Part shown: positions 46,816 through 53,413 of the stretch, one piece after another
How the letters are laid out: each line of letters starts with the position of its first letter
Position numbering within the stretch: position 1 is the first letter of the stretch
NCBI RefSeq assembly: GCF_001988955.1
Contig: NZ_CP014263.1
Location: 3,628,001-3,692,000, forward strand
DNA length: 64,000 nt
Direction of reading: 5' to 3'
Source of the DNA: Spirosoma montaniterrae
Lineage (GTDB): Bacteria > Bacteroidota > Bacteroidia > Cytophagales > Spirosomataceae
Translations under genes and position numbers: made by a program
The notes under the pieces: generated by a model
Database searches by the model: none
Told to the model about the DNA's origin: nothing
Seen by the model: only the letters and a program-made list of their open reading frames with translations

Positions 46816-47490
46816 ATGGATACTTTAAATGCCATCAGAAGAGACCTTGCTCCGTATTTATTAAAGTGCGGAAAGCATGATTACTTTGAGTTTGATAGAA
46901 ATGAGTTATTTCAAGAACGCACTAAGCAATTTTTAATAGATAATACTGGCACATGGTCAAAAATTATAAACCAACTTTCGCCTGTACTCGATGAGTCATA
47001 TGGCCTTTCACAAGGATACTTTAGTGCTGTTAAAGTATTCGGGCAAGAGAATCAAATTAATGTTCGCGCCTTCTTGCGTGTAAACACAATATACAAGAGT
47101 TACTGTGTATACTTTGAGGAAGCATTAGAGATAAATGGTTGGTACATCCGGCCCAAAGAATACGTTGCTGATAATTATAAAGATGAATACGAAAAGGCTG
47201 TTAGGCAACTTAATGAAAACGGCATGACTGAATATTTACCTGAAAATGAATCAGCTATATTCAGCCCCTACTTACGATTATCCCCGCGCAACAATCAAGA
47301 ATTATTATTTCAACAGAAGTCAGTTGAAGCAATGAAATTATTTCCTGATTATCCATGTCTGTTAGAGTTAAAACTATTAAATTCTATTTTAAACAATATA
47401 ATTTCTTACGATGAAAATGGAAATATATATCATCCTACTGTCTTTGAATCCTTATTCAATTTGAATTCAAGGGGTTTACTGGAAAACTGA
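46816..47490 (+). CDS. Hypothetical protein, putative immunity to the upstream C-terminus
   Basis: 224 residues from ATG 46816; alternatives are ATG 46777 and TTG 46765. No signal peptide or membrane helix. Helical beginning (MDTLNAIRRDLAPYLLKCGK), then mixed segments (FSAVKVFGQENQINVRAFLR; YCVYFEEALEINGWYIRPKE). By eye it is much more AT-rich than housekeeping genes of the window. It starts 58 bases after the lipoprotein gene and precedes the displaced cassette, the usual immunity-gene position. Not recognised as any known family; the immunity role is inferred from position alone. Confidence 0.6.
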   Translation: MDTLNAIRRDLAPYLLKCGKHDYFEFDRNELFQERTKQFLIDNTGTWSKIINQLSPVLDESYGLSQGYFSAVKVFGQENQINVRAFLRVNTIYKSYCVYFEEALEINGWYIRPKEYVADNYKDEYEKAVRQLNENGMTEYLPENESAIFSPYLRLSPRNNQELLFQQKSVEAMKLFPDYPCLLELKLLNSILNNIISYDENGNIYHPTVFESLFNLNSRGLLEN

Positions 47491-47507
47491 TCAAAGTAGT
47501 ATTCCGG

Positions 47508-47732
47508 ATGCCGTCTAAGTTAATCGCTTCGGCTTGGCACAACATTCGCCCCAAGCAGAGTGTGCTGTTTTCGGGGGAGGTCAGGCTGCGTTATTTTGTG
47601 TACAACGGCTCCATTCCGCGTCAGCAGATGCTGTGCAATCTGAACATCGACATGGTAGGCCCGGCTCAGGGCTTCTACAATGGTGGCGGTACGTACTGGC
47701 GTTAGATCAGGTCATCCCGATGGATTGCGGGG
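47508..47732 (+). pseudogene. Frameshifted remnant of the lipoprotein hinge region
   Basis: The segment from about 47660 matches the hinge of the 45201 gene (GPAQGFYNGGGTYW against GPVQGFYDGGGTYW). A one-base loss at about 47700 (CTGGCGTTAG against CTGGCAGTTAG) creates a stop at 47703-47705. The -1 frame then carries LDQVIPMDCGGGNNG, and a further length change of +1 (mod 3) near 47745-47800 restores the frame used by the following gene. The upstream part (47508-47655) is probably a degraded piece of the conserved N-domain. No signal peptide remains. Confidence 0.7.
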
Positions 47733-48566
47733 GTGGCAACAATGGCAACTCTGGCAATGGTACTCTTCCCAATCCCCACAGTCCCCGGCGCAGGCGACCC
47801 AGCCTGGATTTGGAATAACCCCGTGACGAGTGGGGGCGGTATGGATGGCGGTAACGGGAACGGGTCTCCACCGCTACCCGTGATGGTGGGCGATGATGGG
47901 CTTATCGGAGCAAGTCTTTTAGAGCGTTTCTTCTACGGAATGGAGAATAACAAGTCGATATTCTTTGACAGCGAAGAAAGAGCGGTAATCAGTCAATACC
48001 CGGATATACTGACCTTCCGGCTCAGCCAGTATGCCGAGCAATATGGAGGGAAACCCGATGGCAGCACCGCATTCATTCTAAGCGAAGCAGATCAGCAGCT
48101 TTATCCCAGATTTACAGAACTGCTAAGAAACATATCTACTTTTGTCGAACAGCACGAACGGGTCAAGCAAGCTCTAAGTCGGCATACTAATTTACCCTGG
48201 TCGAAAATAAAGCCATTGCTAAAGTTTGGGGCCGGGCCTAAGATAATAATCCGAAATCTAAAGCCAGAATTTGGCGAAAAAGCCTACGGTCACACTGTGC
48301 ATCCAGGTTTCCCAGAGAGCCGAATTGAAATACAAGATTCGTTTGTAAGAGGATTAGAAGTTTCCACGGGTACCCGCGAAGCCACCGCTTTCCTTTTAGT
48401 TGTAACACTTTTACACGAACTAACTCACTATGGTGCAGTTGATGGTGGGCGTAACGAATCAAGAATCGATGAATTTGGGGATGACTTTGAGCGAGAGATA
48501 CTGGGCACTACTATTATCCGAGACAACGCAGGGCGATTGTTAGTACAGTTCAACAAGCTAAATTAG
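47733..48566 (+). CDS. Displaced toxin C-terminal cassette with zincin metalloprotease motif
   Basis: 277 residues counted from a GTG; the true start is uncertain because the 5' end is the relict hinge. Residues about 17-75 match the hinge of the 45201 protein (VPGAGDPAWIWNNP, MVGDDGLIGASLLERFFYGM, IFF(S/D)(N/S)EE), after which the two sequences part completely. The unique part ends with LLHELTHYGAVDGGRNESRI, an HExxH zinc site at 228-232, and IDEFGDDFEREILG that may give the third ligand. It lacks a lipoprotein signal, so it could be expressed only after recombination with the full gene. Toxic activity is inferred. Confidence 0.65.
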   Translation: MATMATLAMVLFPIPTVPGAGDPAWIWNNPVTSGGGMDGGNGNGSPPLPVMVGDDGLIGASLLERFFYGMENNKSIFFDSEERAVISQYPDILTFRLSQYAEQYGGKPDGSTAFILSEADQQLYPRFTELLRNISTFVEQHERVKQALSRHTNLPWSKIKPLLKFGAGPKIIIRNLKPEFGEKAYGHTVHPGFPESRIEIQDSFVRGLEVSTGTREATAFLLVVTLLHELTHYGAVDGGRNESRIDEFGDDFEREILGTTIIRDNAGRLLVQFNKLN

Positions 48567-48572
48567 GTAGAG

Positions 48573-49037
48573 ATGTCACAACTGCTTATGCACATACGTA
48601 TAGCCGTCTTAGTCTGTTTAGGGCTGTTGGGGTTACGTTGTACAAACCGGGTTGACGATAACCAAAAGTTCAATGTAAACGATACGACTCAGTTGGTTCA
48701 GGCTGTTCTGAATGATGATCTGCTGAAGGCCGAAATTATTAGAGATTTTGGCGAAGAACCACTAAAACTTGTAGCGGGGCCTGTTATTAAACCAGACATG
48801 CAACTGACGTTCGCCAATAAGTTCGCCCAAGTCGTTTCGTTACGCGAAGATGCACGTCAAATTCATGAACGGTATCCTAAAAAACTATATGTCAGTGTGC
48901 CTTCTGTAAAATTATTTGGGGAGGATTCTGCAACAGTCAGATTACTTTTTCACGCAGGCAACGCTACCGCTCGCTTCAGCATGAAAAACAGTAACCGAAA
49001 ATGGATAGTTGTTAATCGCGAATATGGTAAGCTGTAG
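48573..49037 (+). CDS. Small lipoprotein, putative immunity protein A
   Basis: 154 residues. Signal peptide II with a lipobox-like LGLRC near residue 23. The mature part (TQLVQAVLNDDLLKAEIIRD; LTFANKFAQVVSLREDARQI; YVSVPSVKLFGEDSATVRLL; RKWIVVNREYGKL) is related to the next gene, with the same order of segments. It starts six bases after the zincin cassette. Lipid anchoring would place it where a periplasmic or surface protease toxin acts. Family not recognised. Confidence 0.65.
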   Translation: MSQLLMHIRIAVLVCLGLLGLRCTNRVDDNQKFNVNDTTQLVQAVLNDDLLKAEIIRDFGEEPLKLVAGPVIKPDMQLTFANKFAQVVSLREDARQIHERYPKKLYVSVPSVKLFGEDSATVRLLFHAGNATARFSMKNSNRKWIVVNREYGKL

Positions 49038-49139
49038 AATAGAATCATGATGCTACGACATGCACTCATCACAACTTCTAAATAAGATGGTTGTGGTGAG
49101 TGTATGGATAACAAATTACCACTTCTCAAAACATTCTAA

Positions 49140-49595
49140 GTGCCTGTGCTAACTTTGAACTCGTGGCTACTTGTAAATCTTTGTGCATTTTGCATTCTGG
49201 TATCCTGTAACTCAGAGAAAAGCCCGAAAAGCCTTGTTAATCAGAACGAGACTCTCCAGATTATACAAACAGTCTTCTCTGACTCTTCTCTCGACTCGCT
49301 CATCCGCTCTCTTGATAAGCGTGCAAGGGTGCAGTTGGTGCGAGGAAGTAGTGTGGAGGCAAACATGAAGGTTGTGTTTAGAGGACAAGTTTTGCCAATT
49401 ATGCGCCCAAAAGACGCTGAGTTAGCTAACACCTCCCACGAAGCCCTACTCCCTGTTTGGGTAACTGTAAAGAAGTACAAAGCAGACACAATAGCCGTGT
49501 ATCTGCATGAGACGAGGTATAATAACACGCCCACTTATTTTCTGGTAAAAAAAGGGGCGTGGATAGTTATCGCGAAAGCATTTGGTAAGACATGA
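49140..49595 (+). CDS. Small lipoprotein, putative immunity protein B (paralogue of A)
   Basis: 151 residues from GTG 49140. Signal peptide II with LVSC at about residue 23 (LLVNLCAFCILVSC). Its segments line up with the 48573 gene: NETLQIIQTVFSDSSLDSLI against TTQLVQAVLNDD, VEANMKVVFRGQVLPIM against IKPDMQLTFANKFAQVV, and KKGAWIVIAKAFGK against NRKWIVVNREYGK. Identity is low, so the duplication is old or they serve different cassettes. It overlaps the next gene by 14 bases. Confidence 0.62.
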   Translation: MPVLTLNSWLLVNLCAFCILVSCNSEKSPKSLVNQNETLQIIQTVFSDSSLDSLIRSLDKRARVQLVRGSSVEANMKVVFRGQVLPIMRPKDAELANTSHEALLPVWVTVKKYKADTIAVYLHETRYNNTPTYFLVKKGAWIVIAKAFGKT

Positions 49596-50121
49596 TAAAC
49601 GAAGCGACACAACCTCGACTTTGTACATTGTGCTGTTTAATAAACTTTTGAATTCTCTTACTGAAGCAGCTCTTTTGAAAAAAGGTAAAAAGATAACTCT
49701 GGTTGTATTACCATTAATTTTGATAGTAGTCGTTCTTATCTATCAAAACGACCACCTACCTCCCCGCACAGCGCATCGTGCGGGGAGGGTAATCAGTCAT
49801 CTGCCTATACCGAGTAGTGCCAAAGTCCTTTTGTTTGAGGATGAGTGGCAGGGGTTCACAGGAGACGGCCATACCAAGATAGTATTCGGTCTGAATAAAG
49901 AAGACTTCGCTCAATTGTATGACCAATGTGTAAAAAGGGGCTATAAGCTGCTTACGAAAAGCATTGCCAATAAGGTTCCATACCCAGGCTATCCGGTCAC
50001 ACTCGGTAAGTCTATTTATAAGGTAGTGCAGCAGAACGCCCATCATCCCGACATAGATTATATCATCGTAGTACTTGACGAGGAAAAGCAACAGCTAATA
50101 GTTTACAATATTATGATTTGA
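49582..50121 (+). CDS. Hypothetical single-pass membrane protein
   Basis: Up to 179 residues; the frame opens with TTG 49582 and no early ATG is available, so the exact start is uncertain. One membrane helix (KKITLVVLPLILIVVVLIYQ, near 37-56) followed by a soluble domain (SSAKVLLFEDEWQGFTGDGH; KIVFGLNKEDFAQLYDQC; HHPDIDYIIVVLDEEKQQLI). Between helix and domain, codons about 60-69 are supplied by a GC-rich hairpin. Last gene of the accessory island; function unknown. Confidence 0.6.
   Translation: MVRHDKRSDTTSTLYIVLFNKLLNSLTEAALLKKGKKITLVVLPLILIVVVLIYQNDHLPPRTAHRAGRVISHLPIPSSAKVLLFEDEWQGFTGDGHTKIVFGLNKEDFAQLYDQCVKRGYKLLTKSIANKVPYPGYPVTLGKSIYKVVQQNAHHPDIDYIIVVLDEEKQQLIVYNIMI
49759..49788. repeat. 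GC-rich 11-bp inverted repeat inside a coding region
   Basis: Arms CCTCCCCGCAC (49759-49769) and GTGCGGGGAGG (49778-49788) with an 8-nt loop. The frame stays open through it, adding PPRTAHRAG just after the membrane helix of the 49582 gene. Its GC content contrasts with the AT-rich surroundings. Confidence 0.75.
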
Positions 50122-50176
50122 CAATCGCACTCCCTCCGTCATTGTGCTCTGCGTAATGATGGAAGGAAAAAGCATG

Positions 50177-51016
50177 TCAAAACACCAGATTATCAATCAG
50201 CCGTACTTTGCCTAAATGAGCCGCAATACAAACAGCCGTCTGGCCCGGTGCCAGCACTTCGGAAGCGGGTTGAAGTGTGTCGGCGTTGGCAATCTCAACG
50301 TATTCTAACCGGAACGACGGCTTTTGCGAAAAAAAGTCCTCAACGGCGGCTTTGGCGTGCGCTACAGACTGCCCTTCGTGCATCAGGTCGTGGGCCAGTG
50401 TCAGTGCCTGATAAATGGCCGGGGCCTGCGCGCGTTCGGCGGGCGTGAGGTTGCGGTTGCGCGACGACATTGCCAGGCCGTCGGCTTCGCGCACGGTAGG
50501 GCAGCGAATCAACTCGACCGGGAAGCTCAGGTCGCGGATAAGTCGGCGGATAACCGCTACTTGTTGCAAATCTTTCTGGCCGAAATAGGCCCGGTGCGGC
50601 TGCACAACGTTGAACAGTTTGGCAACCACGATGCCTACACCGTTGAAATGACCGGGCCGCATAGCACCTTCCATTACGGTTTCGAGTTCGCCGAAATTCA
50701 GCTTCAGCGCGGGCGGTTCGGGGTACATTTCCGCGACCGGGGGTGCAAACACCACGTCGCAGCCCACAGCGTCGAGCCTCTGACAATCCTGCTCCAATGT
50801 GCGCGGATAGCGGGCCAGATCATCGGCATTATTGAACTGCACCGGGTTCACGAAGATGCTGCTAACCACTATGTCGTTCTCCCGGCGGGCCGTTTCGATG
50901 AGGGTGGTATGGCCTTCGTGCAATGCGCCCATTGTTGGTACAAAACCCACGGACTGAACGGTTTGCGAAGAAGCCAGATACTGACGGATAGCAGAGATGG
51001 TCTCGAAGACAAGCAT
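50177..51016 (-). CDS. panC: Pantothenate synthetase
   Basis: 279 residues. PanC joins pantoate and beta-alanine with ATP to make pantothenate (vitamin B5) in the cytoplasm. Signature segments are VGFVPTMGALHEGHTTLIET with the HxGH nucleotide motif, VVSSIFVNPVQFN, YFGQKDLQQVAVIRRLIRDL, and the KMSKS-like SSRNRNLTPAER. Length and motifs are standard and all key residues appear present. It is divergent from the GT5 gene, a conserved arrangement in Bacteroidota. Confidence 0.97.
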   Translation of the reverse strand: MLVFETISAIRQYLASSQTVQSVGFVPTMGALHEGHTTLIETARRENDIVVSSIFVNPVQFNNADDLARYPRTLEQDCQRLDAVGCDVVFAPPVAEMYPEPPALKLNFGELETVMEGAMRPGHFNGVGIVVAKLFNVVQPHRAYFGQKDLQQVAVIRRLIRDLSFPVELIRCPTVREADGLAMSSRNRNLTPAERAQAPAIYQALTLAHDLMHEGQSVAHAKAAVEDFFSQKPSFRLEYVEIANADTLQPASEVLAPGQTAVCIAAHLGKVRLIDNLVF

Positions 51017-51035
51017 GTTTTTTGCTTAAATCTTA

Positions 51036-51066
51036 TTGAAATACGGGAAAAAATTGTATAATTTTG
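51036..51066 (+). promoter_or_regulatory. Bacteroidota-type promoter of the GT5 gene
   Basis: TTG at 51036-51038 (-33), a 20-base spacer, and TAATTTTG at 51059-51066 matching TAnnTTTG (-7). The ATG is 43 bases further at 51110. This is the clearest promoter seen in the window. Confidence 0.6.
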
Positions 51067-51109
51067 CAAGTTTTTTGGTTCTCTCAGACAACACCCGCTT
51101 CCCGTTTTT

Positions 51110-51916
51110 ATGAGCAAATTACGTATTCTTTACGTCGCCAGCGAGATTAATCCTTTCCTCAAAACCTCTGACGTCGCCGATTTTGTGCGCAAACTACCAC
51201 AGGCCATGCAGGAACGGGGTATGGAAATCCGAATTCTGGTGCCGCGCTTTGGGCTAATTAATGAACGCAAAAACCGGTTGCACGAGGTGGTGCGGTTGTC
51301 GGGCATCAACATTGCCGTTGGCGACGAAGAAAAGCCGCTGATTATCAAAGTCGCGTCGATTCCGACAGCCAAATTACAGGTTTATTTCATCGATAATGAA
51401 GACTATTTCCAGCGGAAGTACGTTTTTCATGACAAAGAGAACCGGTTTTACGACGACAACGACGAACGGGCCATCTTCTTCTGCAAAGGCGTTCTGGAAA
51501 CGGTAAAAAAACTCGGCTGGGCACCCGACATCGTGCATTGCAACGACTGGATGACCGCCCTGATTCCGCTTTACCTGAAAACGACCTACAAAAACGACCC
51601 GATGTTCAAAGACACCAAGTCGGTTTTTACCGTCTATAATAACGCGTTCGAGCATCGGTTCGAGGGCGATATTATCGAAAAAGCCCGCATGATGGACATC
51701 GACGACGAAATGCTGGCAGAACTCAAAACGGCAGATTTTCCGGGATTTATTCGGATTGGCTGTACCTACGCCGACGCGGTGGTGCGGGCCGAAGAAGAGT
51801 CGAGCGAGAGTCTCAATGCCATTTTAACCGATTTACCTGAACATAAATTTGATGTTGCCGAAGACGAAGATGTTACTGAACGCTATTACAACCTCTATAC
51901 ACAACTGGCTGGGTAG
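51110..51916 (+). CDS. Single-domain glycogen/starch synthase-like protein (GT5 N-domain)
   Basis: 268 residues, equal to only the N-terminal GT5 half of a normal synthase of about 480. It starts LRILYVASEINPFLKTSDVA with the Rossmann opening, then PQAMQERGMEIRILVPRFGL, CKGVLETVKKLGWAPDIVHC, NDWMTALIPLYLKTTY and SVFTVYNNAFEHRF. The canonical KxGGL ADP-glucose loop reads KTSDVA here, so Gly-Gly is lost. The C-terminal nucleotide-binding domain is absent. The short form is usual next to panC in Bacteroidota and its activity is doubtful. Its end overlaps the DUF4270 gene. Confidence 0.85.
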   Translation: MSKLRILYVASEINPFLKTSDVADFVRKLPQAMQERGMEIRILVPRFGLINERKNRLHEVVRLSGINIAVGDEEKPLIIKVASIPTAKLQVYFIDNEDYFQRKYVFHDKENRFYDDNDERAIFFCKGVLETVKKLGWAPDIVHCNDWMTALIPLYLKTTYKNDPMFKDTKSVFTVYNNAFEHRFEGDIIEKARMMDIDDEMLAELKTADFPGFIRIGCTYADAVVRAEEESSESLNAILTDLPEHKFDVAEDEDVTERYYNLYTQLAG

Positions 51917-53324
51917 CCGGGGTCGCACACGACTTTTGCTACTCGCCGGAGCCGTTGTGGGCGTTCTGGCTTGCGAAGAACCTAAAGAAATCGGTTTATC
52001 TCCTACCACTCCCGTCGACGTGTCGTTTACCGATACGCTGACCGTAACGCGCGAAACCATCCGGTTCGACTCGACCCGGAGCAACGATCAGAGCAACCTG
52101 ATGGTGGGCCGCTATACCGACCCCGTGTTTGGAAAAATACAGGCGCGGGCGTTTGTGCAGATGGTGCCGCAGGTCAACTTTGTTGTCAACGATTCGGCAA
52201 CGACCAATGCCACCCCCGCCAGCCGGATTGTGTATGACTCGACCCGACTGTTTTTGAACTATGATGCAGTATCGTATGGCGATACCACGATGGCGCAGGA
52301 ATTGCAGGTGTGGCGGTTGCGCGATAGCCTGAACTCGTCAATCAATTACGACATCAGCAGCACAGTAGCTACTACGGCCCAGCCATTGGTGCGCCAAACG
52401 ATTCGGCCCCGGCCCAACACAACCGATTCGCTGTCGTTTCGCTTGTCGCTTCCCGATGCACTGGGGCAGGAGTTGATTCAGCTTGCCAATACCGAAGCGG
52501 GCAAAGTTGCCAATGGGGCGTTGTTCCGGGCGCAGGTACGCGGCCTTATGCTGACTACCACCGGCAACGACCGGGCCGCTGTGGTTGGCTTTCGGCCTGG
52601 TGGCTCGGCGGTAGTTGTGTATTTCCACGTGCAGGGCGAACGCACGGCAAAGCTACAGGTGTTCCTGCTGTCGGGCAAACGTTTTAATCAGGTGCTGGCC
52701 GACCGCTCCGGTACGCCCCTGGCGAATTTACAACGGGGCGGTACGCTGCCTGTTACGGCGACCAACGGGCGTTCGTTTGTGCAACCTGCATCGGGAATTA
52801 CCACGAAGTTGATGTTCCCGACGCTGAACCGGTTTATACAACAGGGACGTCTTGCCATCAACCGCGCTGATCTGATTATTACGCCAGCTAACCCGGACGA
52901 TGCCACGCTCTATAACCCACCCGCGCTGGCTTTGGCCGAAGTGGATGAGAAGAATCAGCTTCGGCGAGTGCCAACGACCGGAAGCGGAACGACGACCACG
53001 GGCGGTTTTCCCTTCCTGGTTCCCTTTTCCGGACCCATTGACCGCAACAGCAGCAGTTTTGCCAATCCACAGATTATTCGCCGAGTTGTTCGGACCAATA
53101 ATTACACGTTTAATATCAGTGGCTATATGCAATCGGTTGTAACGGGGCTAAGTCCAAATACTGGTTTGGCAATACTGTCTCCCGGAGCCGAGACGCTCTT
53201 TCCGCGTTCGCAGTTTGGTGTTACCGATGCTACTCAGTTGTACCTTAATGACCGTTTATGGCGAATGGTAATAGACGGGCAAGCCAGCGTCAGGTTGGTT
53301 TTGTTCTATACCAGCTCGAAATAA
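51870..53324 (+). CDS. DUF4270 lipoprotein
   Basis: 484 residues from ATG 51870; ATG 51852 is also possible. The gene overlaps the GT5 gene by 47 bases in another frame, which suggests translational coupling. Signal peptide II with lipobox (VVGVLAC) after a Lys/Arg-containing start. Family markers are the early VDVSFTDTLTVTRETIRFDS, NQSNLMVGRYTDP-like SNLMVGRYTDPVFGKIQA, SRIVYDSTRLFLNYDAVSYG and a beta-sandwich body. DUF4270 proteins of Bacteroidota are outer-membrane or surface lipoproteins of unknown function. A clear terminator follows. Confidence 0.88.
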   Translation: MLLNAITTSIHNWLGSRGRTRLLLLAGAVVGVLACEEPKEIGLSPTTPVDVSFTDTLTVTRETIRFDSTRSNDQSNLMVGRYTDPVFGKIQARAFVQMVPQVNFVVNDSATTNATPASRIVYDSTRLFLNYDAVSYGDTTMAQELQVWRLRDSLNSSINYDISSTVATTAQPLVRQTIRPRPNTTDSLSFRLSLPDALGQELIQLANTEAGKVANGALFRAQVRGLMLTTTGNDRAAVVGFRPGGSAVVVYFHVQGERTAKLQVFLLSGKRFNQVLADRSGTPLANLQRGGTLPVTATNGRSFVQPASGITTKLMFPTLNRFIQQGRLAINRADLIITPANPDDATLYNPPALALAEVDEKNQLRRVPTTGSGTTTTGGFPFLVPFSGPIDRNSSSFANPQIIRRVVRTNNYTFNISGYMQSVVTGLSPNTGLAILSPGAETLFPRSQFGVTDATQLYLNDRLWRMVIDGQASVRLVLFYTSSK

Positions 53325-53353
53325 TTTTAGCTAAATAAAAACCAAATCGTGAG

Positions 53354-53377
53354 AAGCCGGAATGTCCGGCTTTTTGC
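53354..53377 (+). terminator. Intrinsic terminator after the DUF4270 gene
   Basis: Stem AAGCCGGA (53354-53361) and TCCGGCTT (53365-53372) with a 3-nt loop, followed by TTTTGC. It lies 30 bases after the stop and before the glmS start. Confidence 0.8.
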
Positions 53378-53413
53378 GTTTACTTTACAATAAAGTTAAC
53401 TGCGAATTCAACT

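Noticed and set aside
51849..51869. TTG 51849 or ATG 51852 as the start of the DUF4270 gene
   Set aside because: ATG 51870 still gives a complete lipoprotein signal and less overlap; the earlier starts cannot be excluded.
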